A program made the position numbers and the translations under genes. A stretch of DNA of 64,000 nucleotides from Sorex araneus (lineage: Eukaryota; Chordata; Mammalia; Eulipotyphla; Soricidae): positions 211,885,689-211,949,688 of the forward strand of contig NC_073302.1 in the NCBI RefSeq assembly GCF_027595985.1, read 5' to 3'. Positions within the stretch are counted from its first letter, which is position 1. Each line of letters opens with the position of its first letter. The notes under the pieces were generated by a model. It was not told where the DNA came from. It did no database searches and was given only the letters and a program-made list of their open reading frames with translations. Of the stretch, positions 11,137 to 21,990 are shown in pieces.

Positions 11137-11480
11137 CTGCAGCCCGGACCCGCTCACCCCGCCAGGAACGGAGCGCCAGTTGGCGACCCCGACACCTGCC
11201 TGCGCCCGGAGGCCCCGCGCCCCTAGCCCCCTCCCCGCGCCTCCCCTGTGCGGGCCGAGCTGTCACTGCACGCGCTGGGCTCCGAGCGGCCCTCTGTTGG
11301 CGCCTGGGTTCAAAGGGCAGCTCGACGCGCGTTTCCTCCACCTGGGCCGCAGTGGGGAACGGAAAGGGCGAGGCGGCGGCGGCTTTCCGCGCGAGGAGGC
11401 TTTTTCGGGGTGCGGCGGCATTCCCCCGGGGTGCGGTGGGGAGAGTGGGGCTTGCCAAGGGAGCTGAGGTTCTCCCTTAA

Positions 11481-12828
11481 GTGGGTTTCCAGGCCTCCCC
11501 AAAGCGCCGCTGCGAAGTGAGTGCAGTTCCGTGGGGCCACTCTATGGCACCCAGTAACCTGCCGACTTCACTGGCATGTCGCCGTCAGGGCCCCACCCCA
11601 GGTGCAGGGCGGACTGTCCTGTTTCAGGGGGGCTGCCCCTTTGCTCCCACTCGAGTGTACGCCCTCCCCTGAGCGGCTCAGAGTTGATGATTCTGGCTAG
11701 TAGCGGGTCGGAGGATCGCGGGTCGGGTGGGAGACTTCCCGGGATGCAATGCAGTCGGAACCGGGCAGTGACCTCCCAGCTGGACCCCAGGGGTTCGGAC
11801 TGTGGAGTGAATTTCTCTTTCAACTTTGGGCTGAGATGGATTCTTTGCTCCGTTTGGCTTATTAACTTAAAGGCCACCGCAGGACAGAACTTGTCATTTG
11901 CCAGGGTGTAGTGCAGCCAGTGTTTCCAGAGAAACATTAGCCCAAGTTTCTAGCAGTGATCTCGCAGGAACAGAACTACTTGACTGAGTGAACCAAGACT
12001 TAAGGAGATAGTTTAGGTCTCTCCAGTGGTTAGTCTTGCACCAGAATTTGTTTTCTGCAGTACGCCCTAGTGTGTGATTTGTTCTCAGGTACAAATGATA
12101 TAGCTCATTCGTAGTTGGGCCAGGCTTATATTCTGTGAATTCAAACATCACGTCGCAACAAAGTGGAATTTAGTGATTATTTTCATCACAAAATAGATTC
12201 TTGATTCAGATGGTTTATGCAGATTCCTGGGAATTTACTTTTCAAGAGTCCTATGCTGTATGTAATCACTGCCCCCCCACCCCCCAGCGTGTAGCCCTGG
12301 TTCTGAACGCAGGGATCCTTCCCGGTAGTGAAAGAGGAAGCCTCAGTTTCCCCTTGGCAGCTGGAGCGGTCTTGTTTTTCATTGTTCCCATCCTACGTTT
12401 TCAACACTCCTTCAGATTCCTGGGTTCTTTGTGATAAAGGGAAACTTAACACTTTTCCAAAACCATAGATCCTGCCCCCGATATTAGGCTCAGAAGACAG
12501 CGGATAGTACTTAGGGCAGTGACCATAACCCAAGAGGCCCATGGCCACGTAGATAATCCACATGTCTCAAACTGTATAATCCTATACAGACCACCCTGTA
12601 TAATCCTAGCATTTTCTGTAAACATACTTGTCACTTGATAAGTAACAAAGAAACAGTTTATGCTACTTAACTTCCTGCACTGAGTTCCCTTGGGGCTGGG
12701 AGGTTTTCTCCTTTCTTTCTACTTTACAATAAATCTTTCTATTTCTAGCTTTGATTGTGAGTTTGAAATAACTTTTTAAGCATTAAAATAACTTTTGAGC
12801 ATCTTTATTATTCAATACTTTCAAAAGT
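11481..12828. other. Single-copy DNA after CpG island
   Basis: GC content falls gradually to about 12.2 kb. A short poly(C) run is at about 12271-12286. No repeat family or supportable exon is visible. If the 10719 donor is real, this is intron 1. Confidence 0.5.
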
Positions 12829-12840
12829 GAGGCTTCTGAA

Positions 12841-13076
12841 GGGCTGGTGCGATAGCACAGCAGGTAGGGCATTTGCCTTGCTTGCGGCCTACCCGGGTTC
12901 GATTTCTCTGTCCCTCTCCGAGAGCCTGGCAAGCTACTGAGAGTATCTAGCCCTCAGGGCAGAGCCTGGCAAGCTCCCCGTGGCGTATTCGATTTGCCAA
13001 AAAACCAGTAACAAGTCTCACAATGGAGATGTTACTGGTGCCCCCTCGAGCAAATCGATGAACTACAGGTGCTACA
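12841..13076 (+). mobile_element. Type B SINE with target duplication
   Basis: Complete type B element: head GGGCTGGTGCGATAGCACAG, B box GGTTCGATTTC, the two GAGCCTGGCAAGCT modules, ATTCGATTTGCC, TCTCACAATGGAGA, CGAGCAAATCGATGAAC and the tail ACAGGTGCTACA. It is flanked by 12-bp repeats GAGGCTTCTGAA (12829-12840) and GAGGCTTTTGAA (13077-13088), one mismatch. This shows retrotransposition without a poly(A) tail at the 3' junction. Confidence 0.95.
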
Positions 13077-13194
13077 GAGGCTTTTGAAAATACTGAAGAA
13101 CCAGGGAGCTGTGGACCAACATTGAAACCTGCCATCACTGTTCCTTCATTACTTGTGCGGGGATGAACAGTAAGATTGAAACATTATCAGAAAA

Positions 13195-13282
13195 CCTGCT
13201 ACACTTGGTGCCAGGGACAGAACCCAGGTCAGGCACATACAAGGCAAGAGCCTTACCCGCTGTACTGTTTCTATGCCTGGCT
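13195..13282 (-). mobile_element. Type A SINE head fragment
   Basis: Only the reverse-complemented tRNA-like head remains: GACAGAACCCAGGTCAGGC, ACAAGGCAAGAGCC, TTACCCGCTGTACT. Confidence 0.7.
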
Positions 13283-13900
13283 GTCTATAAATAATCTCGA
13301 TACCAGAGGACATGTCTTCAGTATGTAGTGATTGGATTCCAGCATCACTAGCATCCCTTTTTAGTGTGTTTCACATGGAAAAGTTCTGAAGTCTGGATCT
13401 GGCCAGGGTTGAATTCTTAGCATCTCTGCTGCCTCGGTTAGCATCAAGGTGGATATGTGGGTGTGTGTGCCTGCTCCTGAGTGTTCTGCTTCCCCAGGAG
13501 GGGGTCCCAGTGGGCCATGCATTCTACTTTCCTGCCTGTACCTGGTGCCGAGTGTAGTGGGTGCTTTGCTTCGGTCTTGTTGTTCAGGGAGCTTAAAAAG
13601 CTAGTCATGGTCATGTGCTTGAAAGTCATGATGATGATTGTGGGTTTGAAATAACTTTTTAAAATTTTTGTGTCCAATCATTTGTTAGGCAGAATTTCAG
13701 TTTTGTAAGAAGTAGCAGTAGTAAATACTTCAGAAAAGTTGAAATGTAACGGTCATTCACTCTTAAACTTATTACTCACTGTGAATGTGGGAAAGCCCAT
13801 ACCTTTATTTGCATGTTTTTGCTAGAACACCTCTGTTGAACTAAAATCATGCTTTGGGACCAAAGTGATAGGACAGCGGGGAGGGTATTTGCCTTGTCAT
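13283..13900. other. Single-copy DNA, nothing recognised
   Basis: No repeat or exon evidence. GTGGGTTTGAAATAACTTTTTAA at about 13638 echoes GTGAGTTTGAAATAACTTTTTAA at about 12758. This is a local direct duplication of about 22 bp, 880 bp apart, enclosing the 12841 SINE. Confidence 0.5.
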
Positions 13901-13916
13901 TATCGATTTTTATGGC

Positions 13917-14053
13917 TTTTTTTTTTTTAAATTTTATTTGGTTCTGTGCTCAGGAATTACTCGGACCTCTCGGGGAACCATATGGGATGCCGGGGATCGA
14001 ACCAGGTTGGCCACATGCAAGGCAAATGTGCTACCCGCTGTGCCCTCTGGCCC
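13917..14053 (-). mobile_element. Type A SINE (partial)
   Basis: T-rich (tail) side at 13917, then GTGCTCAGGAATTACTC, ACCATATGGGATGCCGG, the B box as GATCGAACCAGG, GCAAGGCAAATG and the head end CCCGCTGTGCCCTCTGGCCC. The tail-proximal core is missing, an internal deletion compared with full copies. Confidence 0.9.
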
Positions 14054-15029
14054 TTGATGGCTGCTTGTATATCCAGTCTAATCAAGGCTAAAGCAGTCTT
14101 GTCAGAGATTCTTGAGTTGATCTTCAAGAGTGGGAATATATTATGGTTCCCCTCCTTTTCAGGAGGTAGACTTGGAAATTCTTGTGCCCCAACCATCACC
14201 TGCTGCCAGAGGTGTATGGTTTGCTGTTGCACTTGGAATGGACTCTGTTGGATTGCATGGTTTCCCTTTTCAGGTACTTACCCAGAGTTTATGGTAGAGA
14301 AATAATGAAATATAGGTAGGCCACCAGAATATTTTGCTGTAGATTTGCCATGAACTTAGGATATTGAATCAGACAGTAAGAGTTAGAGTATCAGGTTCTC
14401 CTCAGTCAGACAGATACCAGTTTGCTTTTGTTGTTGTTGTTGTTGCATGCTGATCTGTAAAGGTGGCCAAAGAGGACTTCTTTAGGAAGTGCTGGAGTAG
14501 ATGTGCCTCTTGTTTAGTTCCTTTTGGTATCCCGTACCCCCTGGACCTGGCAGCTTCTCTTAAGCCTCTGCAGATTGGTTGTGTCCTTCCCTTGCCAGCC
14601 TGCCCCTCAGGCAGCTGGGACCTGCTCTTCTCCACTGTGGGTGGTTAGAGTCCCTCCATCCATTCTACAGTAGCAGCACTTGTAGAGCCAGGATGCTGCC
14701 TGTGGACTGCACGCAGGAGGCCTCCACAGGTTGGGGAGAGCCGGCCTCTCTGAGCCCATGTGATTCCCTTGTGAGCGGCTGCTTCTGTGTGCACTGGGAA
14801 CTGTAAGACACCTGCGTCCATCCAGTTAATTTGGTCTATTTCTAACAACTTTGTGATAGAACTCTCCTTCCTAGCTGAGTCACCACGTAAGTGATTTTTA
14901 TTCATTTTCAATGGTATCTCAAGTTTGATTTTCTACCCTGTCTTCACTTACTCTTGAGCTTGTTCTGCTTTCCCATAGCTATATATATTTTTTACCTGTT
15001 CTTGTGGAGTCAGGGACGGGTAATATATA
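14054..15029. other. Single-copy DNA
   Basis: About 1 kb with no recognised repeats, apart from a short (TTG)n at 14428-14445. Mixed GC. Several 60-90 codon frames lack domains and splice context. Confidence 0.5.
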
Positions 15030-15075
15030 CATCATCATCATCGTCATCATCGTCATCATCATCATCATCATCATC
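15030..15075. repeat. (ATC)n microsatellite, tail of composite repeat
   Basis: About fifteen ATC units with two GTC interruptions. Read on the minus strand it is (GAT)n and forms the 3' tail of the composite element to its right, in the place where other type B tails have GATGACAGT-type repeats. Confidence 0.9.
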
Positions 15076-15510
15076 CCGTTGATCATTGAATTTCTCATGT
15101 GGTCTCAGTAACGTCTCCGTTTGTCCTAGCCCTGAGATTTTAGCAGCCTCTCTTTACTCGTCCTTCCCAATGGTGCCGCATTGGAGGCTTTTTCAGGGTC
15201 AGGGAGAGAGCCATCATTGTTACTGGTTTTGGCATATAAATATGCCACGGGGAGCTTGCAAGGCTCTTCCGTGGGCAGGAAACTTTCGGTAGCTTGCCAG
15301 GTTCTCCGAGAGGGAGAACTAGGCTATAAGCTTCTGGGAGCTTGGTTTTATAGTCTCTGGATGTCGGCCGTTGGTGAGATTACATGGCGCCGGGGGCAGT
15401 CCCTGGGTGTGACAGCCTAGCTACTGGAAAATGGAAAATCTGGGCGGAAGAGGCCCAGTCCCGATCCGAGCAGGCTTGGAGGTCTCAGCCCCGGGTCTTA
15501 CACACCTGGG
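15076..15510 (-). mobile_element. Composite SINE-derived repeat, copy 1
   Basis: On the minus strand the order is: a non-SINE GC-rich segment (about 15340-15510, containing TGGAGGTCTCAGCCCCGGG on the plus strand); the type B middle (CTTGCCAGGTTCTCCGAGAG at 15293 and GGCATATAAATATGCCACGG at 15231); an insert of about 90 bp that replaces AAGTCTCACAATGG and includes CCTGAGATTTTAGCAGCCTC on the plus strand; then the type B tail. The same non-SINE segment and the same insert recur at 35103-35697, so this is a repeat family and not a chance junction. Confidence 0.8.
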
Positions 15511-15662
15511 TTCCAAAATATATATATTTTGGTTACCTGTGCTTGTCCTGTACTGTGTTGGGACTGAATCCGCACTATTATCAGTAGTATCCTTGGCACT
15601 CAGTATAATACCTGGCGCTTAAGAGGAGGTAAACATAGAATTGACAAGCATATAGAATTGAT

Positions 15663-15917
15663 GGGAAGGGAAGGTAGCACTGCACTGGAGCACTGTCGTC
15701 CTGTTGTTCATCGATTTGCTTGAGCAGCACCATTGTGAGACTTGTTGTTACTGTTTTTGGCATATCGAATACGCGAAAGGTAGCTTGCCAGACTCTGCCG
15801 TGCGGGCGGGATATTCTTGGTAGCTTGCTGGGCTCTCCGAGAGGGACAGAGGAATCAAACCCTGGTCGGCCGCATGCAAGGCAAACACCCTTCCCTGCTG
15901 TGCTATCACTCCAGCCC
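15663..15917 (-). mobile_element. Type B SINE with target duplication
   Basis: Complete minus-strand copy from tail (GCACTGTCGTCCTGTTGTTC) to head end (CTATCACTCCAGCCC). It is bounded by an exact 11-bp target duplication ATAGAATTGAT at 15652-15662 and 15918-15928. The perfect duplication suggests a fairly recent insertion. Confidence 0.95.
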
Positions 15918-15928
15918 ATAGAATTGAT

Positions 15929-17789
15929 ATCTGTATTATAGATAATTAGTAAGTTAGTTATCAAATGAGAAACCAGTGTTCATCCAGAGATTTAAAATTC
16001 ACACAAGAAGTTTAGACATTTCATTGCTCTCATGAGTACTAGGTCTGTGAATTCTAAATTCTAAGCACACCCTTAGAAAGATATTTTGAATTAGTTATCA
16101 GGCAGCACCTTTCCTTAAGAAGAAATGAGCTGAAATTTCCACCAGGTATTGTTAGATTATTACATATTTTAGTTATTCTTGAGTTTGATTAATAAGTATA
16201 TATTATTTTATATTTTGTACACATAGAAGTTTTATGGTGCTATAAAGAAGTGAGTTTAATGGCCCTGTTTTTGTTCATTAGTAATTATATACTAAAGAGT
16301 AAATTCTCATTAAAAGACCCTTAAATGCCTGCTCATAAAAAAGAGAGACCTCTTTGATTTTGTTCTCCATACAATTCCAGTTATTGTATTGAGGCAAGCC
16401 ATCAAACTCTTTAGTAGTCTAAACCTTTAATTTGGTTTCAGAACAGTAGTCTTGTACAGGACACCCAAATTACCACGTCTTAAACAAGTAATGCAAACAC
16501 TCTGTATTAAAAAGGTAATGACCATAACTTTTCTTGTAGAATTTCTTTGTGCTAATTTTTAAAGGACTTTTGAACTAAATTTCCCGTGAAGGCCAAAATC
16601 CCCTACTTTTAATGATAGTTGGAGTATATGAGTATATATAAAGAGGAGGAGGTGGTAATTTTTGTAGTGGTATCTCTTAAGTGGACAGTTTACTAATTAT
16701 GTTGAGGTAAACACTTTAACATTCTAAAAGGAAAACTTCAATTATCTGAATGAAATGAGGTACATGAAATTAATTCCCATAAGTGGGGGGGATTCTTGGT
16801 GTAAATGATGCATGTCAAGGGACATGACCTTAATTTTGTTTCCCCTCCCTTCCCCCCGATATATCTGTCAGTTGCTTTTACATTACAAGACTGGGATTCT
16901 TTTTGGTTGTGTTAGAAATCATCGATGGGAGATGGTAAAGTTTGCTCTGTAGTTGTGTGGTTTTTTTTTTTTTTTTTTGTCCCTTGCCACAGAGGGAATC
17001 CGGCCTGTGGTTTTCTGTGACAAGTGTAATTGCTCATCTCGACCCTGTACTGCCTGCCCTTTTAGGTGGTACACCACAGCCTTCCATTTTGTCACCTTCC
17101 TGTCAAGTGTGTGTGGAGGCGCCTTGTGAATACAATTTGCTTGAAATTAAAGCCACACTCCTCTGTCCAATCTCAGGATGTCTACACTTGCTACATACTG
17201 AGTTCCAGCAAGTTCTACGGGCGAATGGATTCTCTGTTGGGCAAACTTGATTCCATGTCCTCCTCCAGGTTTAAGCTTTATGTTGTAAATAGAGATCCTG
17301 AGGTAGAAGTAGACACCGGGGCATAGTGTTTAATAAATCCTGATGTGATTGATTAGGGTTTAAGAAAGTTTTAGGAATATGATTTCTGCTGCTATTTACT
17401 ATGGTCTGCGGCGTTCCCAGCTTGCAGGCTTCTGAGAGTAACTGTGCAATCAGTAGATGGCCTCTGTAGCTCTCAGGACATTTCCTTTAGGCTTTTTTTT
17501 ATTTTCTTTTTTTAAATGGAAGCAAACTTAACCACAGACACAGATGCGTGTGTGGTATGACACCTCCACAAATGAATTTTATTTTTTTCTTTAATATTAT
17601 CTGTAAGTGCTTTAAGTTCCAGTGAACCATGGCTCTTTATTTTCAGCTTTCTTCAACTTTCTTTTCACCTCTTGGTCTTTGAGAGACAAGATGACTCATA
17701 TCTTGATTCCACTGGCAGAGTAGGTATGATCTCAACCGCCTGTGTCCAGACCTCGTGAGGAGCTGCTCTAGGCCATTCCCCGAATCTCC
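15929..17789. other. Single-copy DNA
   Basis: AT-rich to about 16.9 kb, with a poly(T) run at 16961-16979 followed by an acceptor-like CCTTGCCACAG at about 16982-16992. The sequence after it (GGAATCCGGCCTG onward) carries no frame I recognise and no clear downstream donor, so no exon is called. Confidence 0.5.
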
Positions 17790-17998
17790 TTGTGAGGCAG
17801 TGTGACCAATGAGTTAGTCCAAACAGATTCCTAACTCTGCCCTTTTAGGAGAGTGTGTCCTGGGGGAAAGTTACTCTTTTAGGAGTTCCATTTTCTTATC
17901 TGTAGTTTGAGGATATCACCTGTTTGCATTGAGTTTTTAAAGAAGAAGAATAATCTTAAATGTATTAACTATTAGATGCGAATAAGTGCTGCTTGGTA
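17790..17998 (+). mobile_element. MIR-like relic
   Basis: The order GAGGCAGTGTGACC, CCTAACTCTGCCC, GGGGAAAGTTACTC, TTCTTATCTGTAGTTTGAGG, GATATCACCTG follows the MIR body (sensory 'tctgccactt...gggcaagttactt...catctgtaaaatgggg'). Diverged, as expected for this ancient family. Confidence 0.55.
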
Positions 17999-18045
17999 AT
18001 TAATGTGTATTATTGAACCATTTGCCTGTATTACACTCTTACTTT

Positions 18046-18213
18046 TCCTTTGGTTTTTGGGTCACACATGGTGATGCCCAGGGATAGCTTCTGGATCTGC
18101 ACTTGGAATCACTCCTGGTGCTGCTTTGGGGGCTCCACGGGGTGCGAGGGATCAAACCTGGGTCGGCTGTGTGCAGGCAGGTGCCTTACCCACTGTACTC
18201 TCTCTCTGGCTCC
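18046..18213 (-). mobile_element. Type A SINE, moderately diverged
   Basis: TTTTTGGGTCACACATGGTG, GAATCACTCCTGGTGCTGC, GGGATCAAACCTGGGTCGG and a head ending CTCTCTCTGGCTCC are in reverse-complement order. Confidence 0.88.
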
Positions 18214-18248
18214 AGTCATAGACTTATTTTCCAGAGAAGGAGGTTAGA

Positions 18249-18415
18249 GGCTGGAGAGGTAGCATAGGGTGTAAGGCCCTTGCCTTGTTTGTGATTGACC
18301 CCTTTTTCCATGTCAGGCACCTTGTATGTTTCCCCAAGCACCACCAGGAGTGATTCCTGAGCCCGGCCAAGAGTAAAACCAGGTGTGCCCCTCCCCCCAT
18401 TTCCTTCCTCCGACA
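18249..18415 (+). mobile_element. Type A SINE, old
   Basis: Head GGCTGGAGAGGTAGCATAGG, core CACCACCAGGAGTGATTCC, then AAGAGTAAAACC. The B box is damaged and the A tail has been replaced by a pyrimidine-rich end. It lies head to head with the 18046 copy. Confidence 0.75.
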
Positions 18416-18574
18416 AGCGACGTAGGTTTGATTCCATATTAGAAATCTATACAACTAGTGGTCTCCTTTGATTTACAAGCTAGTAAGACTCTTGTACGTA
18501 GATACATAGATCATCTATCTATGGTACATATGTATGTACCATATATATGTACAATAGACCAACTATGTACACAA

Positions 18575-18760
18575 AGAATATGTGGAGTAGAGAGGCAGAA
18601 ATGGGAGTGTATTCACAGTATAGATATTTCCGCAATTGAGTGACTCTCGGAAGATTATGACACTTTTTGATTCAGAACTTCCAACTATAAAGTGGGTAAT
18701 AAAAGCATAATGATTTATAATGGACATAAACGATAATAAATACTGTAAAGGCTTAAGTCG
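18575..18760 (+). mobile_element. Possible MIR relic
   Basis: GAGTGACTCTCGGAAGATTATG, AACTTCCAACTATAAAGTGGG and GGTAATAAAAGCATAATG resemble the later MIR segments ('cctcatctgtaaaatggggataataa'). Weak. Confidence 0.35.
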
Positions 18761-19079
18761 ATTATGAAAAATACTTAGTAATACCTGAATTTGTTAATAC
18801 TGAAAGTTGTTTCTTTGTGGAAAAATGTCTTTCCCTCTTTAATATCAGGATTAAATTGAATGGTATGTCTGTGTGCTCATTCAATGTTAATATTACATTG
18901 TTAATTTAAATTCAGAAAAAATTTGAGCTATCTCATTTTGAGGTCAAAGTGAATAATTTATGTAAATACTAAAAATTTTCAGTTGGATATCCCAACATAA
19001 GATGGATTTGGGTATGGCAATTTTTACGATAGATTCGCTTATGACAGTTATAGCTTTTAAGTGTTTTAAGACTGTAGTT

Positions 19080-19200
19080 CTAGGACCAGAGAAATAGTAC
19101 AGGGGTTAAGGCAAGTGGCCAACCTGAATTCATCCCTGGGTTCCATATGGTCTCCTGGGCTCTGCCAGGAGTGATCCCTGAGCTCAGAGCAGAGCAGAAT
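19080..19200 (+). mobile_element. Type A SINE, 3' end replaced by purine tract
   Basis: GGACCAGAGAAATAGTACAG (head), CATATGGTCTCCTGGGC and TGCCAGGAGTGATCCCTGAG (core), then GAGCAGAGCAGAATGAGAG runs into the adjacent GA-rich tract. The tract probably expanded from the SINE's own GAGCCAGGAG segment. Confidence 0.8.
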
Positions 19201-19350
19201 GAGAGTGAGAGAGTGAGAGAGTGAGCAAGAGAGCAAGAGAGAGAAAGTGAAGAGAGAGCGAGGGAGCAAGAGAGAGGGAGAGAGAGACAGAGAGAGCCAT
19301 GAGAGAGAGAGAGAGCACGCGAGAGAGAGCGTGAGAGCAAGCGAGCGCCA
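19196..19350. repeat. GAGA-type polypurine tract
   Basis: About 150 bp of almost pure purine on the plus strand, built from GAGAGTGA, GAGCAAGA and GAGAGAGAGA units. It can form H-DNA-like structures in principle. Confidence 0.9.
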
Positions 19351-20024
19351 GACAGACTAGTTCTGGGACAAGGGAGATGATAAAAGGGCACAGTAGCACC
19401 ACTTGGGGTGGGGGTCACTGAGATCCTTTTGGGGATCTATGAGGTCTAAACTAATTTCAGAGTTTAACTAACTTTTTCCTTTTTCTATATATGATGCATA
19501 TCCTTATGGTAGAAAGGCAATGGGGTAAAACTGCGGGTATCCTCATTATTATAGGCAGGGTAACCAGCTGTATTTGTGACCATTGACAGTGAGCAAAACA
19601 AGGCAGATTCTGCTGAAAAGCATCCTTTGGGAAGCAGTGAAAGTTACTACATTTGCCGACTCATGATCTGGGTGTACTTTAATATATTGGGTGTTGAAAT
19701 AGGAAATAAGCAGAAAGCACGTTGGCATAGCTGGAGTATATTGATTGTCTCAAGGAAAATGTGATACTTTCTGAGTTGCGAGCTGAGCTCTCCTCGTTTT
19801 CCATGAATCATCATTTTTACTTCAAAGATTGATTGAGTACTAGACATCCCCTGCCCAAATCTGTAGACTTAACTATTTAGTAGTTATTTTATGAAAGAAA
19901 AGTCTGTCTCTTCAGAGATAACAACTAAGGAGTTTTGTTTCCAGTGAGCTTTCAAATGAAAATAAAAATTTTGGAAAACTTGTTCTATTCTCACCAGCCT
20001 CTGAGTGCTTCTGATTGGTTGGTT
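19351..20024. other. Single-copy DNA
   Basis: No recognised repeats or exons. The 62-codon frame at 19576-19764 has no domain. Confidence 0.5.
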
Positions 20025-20163
20025 GGTTTTCGGGCTGTAGCCAGCAGTGTGCAGGGCTCCCTTCTGGCTCTGTGCTCAGGGAGCACTCCCAGGGACTGGC
20101 TGGACATTGTGTAGGGGATTGAACTGGGTGTGCCTGACCTGCTGTGCTACCCGTTCAGGCCCA
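20025..20163 (-). mobile_element. Old type A SINE
   Basis: TTTTCGGGCTGTAGCCAGCA, CTCTGTGCTCAGGGAGCAC, GGGGATTGAACTGGGTGTG and TGTGCTACCCGTTCAGGCCC in reverse order. Confidence 0.8.
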
Positions 20164-20855
20164 ACCTGAATGAGTTTTTGCTAAAATATTATTGCCAGAC
20201 TTCAGCATAATTTTGTCTAAATAGCTAAATAACTTAATATAACAGTATTTTCAAAGTGATCGTCATTACAAAGTTTTGGGTAAAGTTCTTTATTTAAAAT
20301 TTATTTTTTTTTTGTAGCATGTATGAAAGAGTTAATCTGAGGTAAAATTCCAAATTACTGTTGACCTTTAAATTCCTCCTTGTTAAGTTTTGGTGTAGTA
20401 TCAAAGAACATCCACAACTCTTTAAAAAGACTATTAATATTAACATATACTTCCTTTTTTCTCACTACATATTTGTGTGAGGCTATTTTTTCATATAGTT
20501 CAAGCAAAACAATGTATCACAACAGATTGTATGTAGAAGCAGATATGAGAATCCAGCTGTCTTCTATTAAACTAGACATGAAAGGATTTTGCAAAAATTA
20601 TAAAACAGTGTCATTTTTGTCACTAGGCTTTTTTTTTCCTTTAGGAAAGTTTTTCACAAAATTAACACAAAATGACAAATGTTATTTGTCACATTAAATA
20701 TGTTATTAAAATTTTAAGTGAATTAATAAATACTTAAGATATTCTCATTTTATTTCCAATACAGTAAATATTGATGATCATAACTCACATTAACAAAAGC
20801 TTCTAGGAGTTTCCTCAAAGGAGAACACAAAGGAGTCTTGGTATTAGAGAAGTTT
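20164..20855. other. AT-rich single-copy DNA
   Basis: No repeat or gene evidence. The 105-codon frame at 20380-20697 is AT-rich and hydrophobic with no recognisable family. Confidence 0.5.
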
Positions 20856-20859
20856 GAAA

Positions 20860-21025
20860 GGGCTGGAGAGATCCTGTGACAAGTGGGGTGCTTGTCTTGA
20901 AGGCAGCTGACCTGGGTTCAATGTCTGGCATTCTAAATGCCCCCCTGAGCACCACCAGGAGTTTCCTGAGTGCAGAGCCAGGAGCGAGTCCTAGGACCAG
21001 CCGGGTGTGGCCCACAAATAAACAA
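20860..21025 (+). mobile_element. Type A SINE, moderately diverged
   Basis: GGGCTGGAGAGATCCTGTGA (head, A box damaged), CCTGGGTTCAATGTC (B box), GAGCACCACCAGGAGTTTCC, GAGCCAGGAGCGAGTCC, CCGGGTGTGGCCC and an AAATAAAC tail. Confidence 0.88.
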
Positions 21026-21990
21026 AAGTTTGAAAACTTTCTTTGAGGGAATGGGGCTCGGATCATTAAATGAATGAGATTGAGACCTTTTAAATCTGAG
21101 AATTCCTGTGAAATATGGATTTAATGCATTTCTTACCTTTTCCTGGTTTTAAAGATATGCTTTTGACTTTGTTTATTCTGCAAGTGGTCAGAGGGATTAT
21201 GTGTTTGTTTTAAAAATAATTTTCATTTGTATTTAAGGTTGATGTTCCCTGTTTTACTTGCCAGAATTGAGACCTAGTTAAAGGCCGTTCCATTCAACTT
21301 TTTCACCATTTGGTTGTGAGCTAGTTTTACAGTTTTTAGAACTCAGTTACTATGCACACCACTTCAGGTGTGTATAGTGAAATTCACTTTGGTGAAAATG
21401 AAATTGCCATACTTTGGGGAAGGCTTTACCCTAGAATAATCTGTGCATTCTAAAGTCTCCCTGACACTTGATAATATTTTTCCGTGTGTTTCAACCTACA
21501 ATAGGAAGAATATACTATATGAATATATAGTACAACGCACCTCCATTGTGGGCTATTAACATCTTCCTGTGGGGAATTATGTTGTGACTCCTACAAGTCT
21601 AGCCAAATGCATTTCTTCATTGTAATCCATTAGTGGCAAATAAGGTTGCTTTCCCCCTCACAGTAGAAATAGGACTTAAAAATCTTTAATAGAAGCAAGA
21701 ATTGAACCTGCTCAGGTGAGAAGTTATCTTCAGCATCCCAAGTGACTTGAGGTGGTGGTTAGTAGGGTTAGGTGGAGAGACATAGAAACTTGGGGCTAAG
21801 TAGCAGTGATGGAGAGGAAAAGGAGAAAGGATATTTTGGAACCTGCTCTGGGTCCCTTGTGGGATAGTTGCTGGAGCTGTATTAGGATGGATTTTCCTAG
21901 TTTGGGAAATTCATCTAAATACAGTTTATTGTGCCCTTCTATTTGGTTACTGTATAAACCATGCTCAAACAACCATTGAGAAGGTTGAGC
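21026..21990. other. Single-copy DNA
   Basis: Nothing recognised in about 960 bp. Confidence 0.5.

Larger units (their letters stand above)
9850..11480. promoter_or_regulatory. CpG island (promoter)
   Basis: About 1.6 kb of very GC-rich sequence dense in CpG, in sharp contrast to AT-rich flanks. It contains several SmaI/SacII/BssHII-type CpG motifs, poly(G) runs (about 10171-10180), a periodic GC-box array and a splice donor. CpG islands of this size normally mark a constitutive RNA polymerase II promoter. The many long overlapping open frames on both strands here (up to 367 codons, rich in Arg, Gly, Pro and Ala) come from composition and show no domain. Direction is inferred as rightward from the donor at 10720. 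Divergent transcription is common at such promoters and cannot be excluded. Confidence 0.95.

Noticed and set aside
10123-11226. Long open frames up to 367 codons on both strands of the CpG island
   Set aside because: Composed almost wholly of Arg, Gly, Pro and Ala from GC-rich DNA, overlapping in several frames and both strands, with no domain. One of them runs straight through the strong splice donor at 10720.
14891-15082. Poly-serine frame
   Set aside because: Translation of the (ATC)n microsatellite that forms the tail of the composite repeat.
16982-17340. Possible coding exon after a poly(T) and CCACAG acceptor
   Set aside because: The 102-codon frame begins inside the poly(T) itself, other frames have early stops, no convincing donor follows, and no family is recognised.
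18520-18543. Palindrome TATGGTACATA-TG-TATGTACCATA
   Set aside because: A short AT-rich inverted repeat in a TA/TAC-rich stretch. Such repeats arise easily from composition and no element boundary coincides with it.
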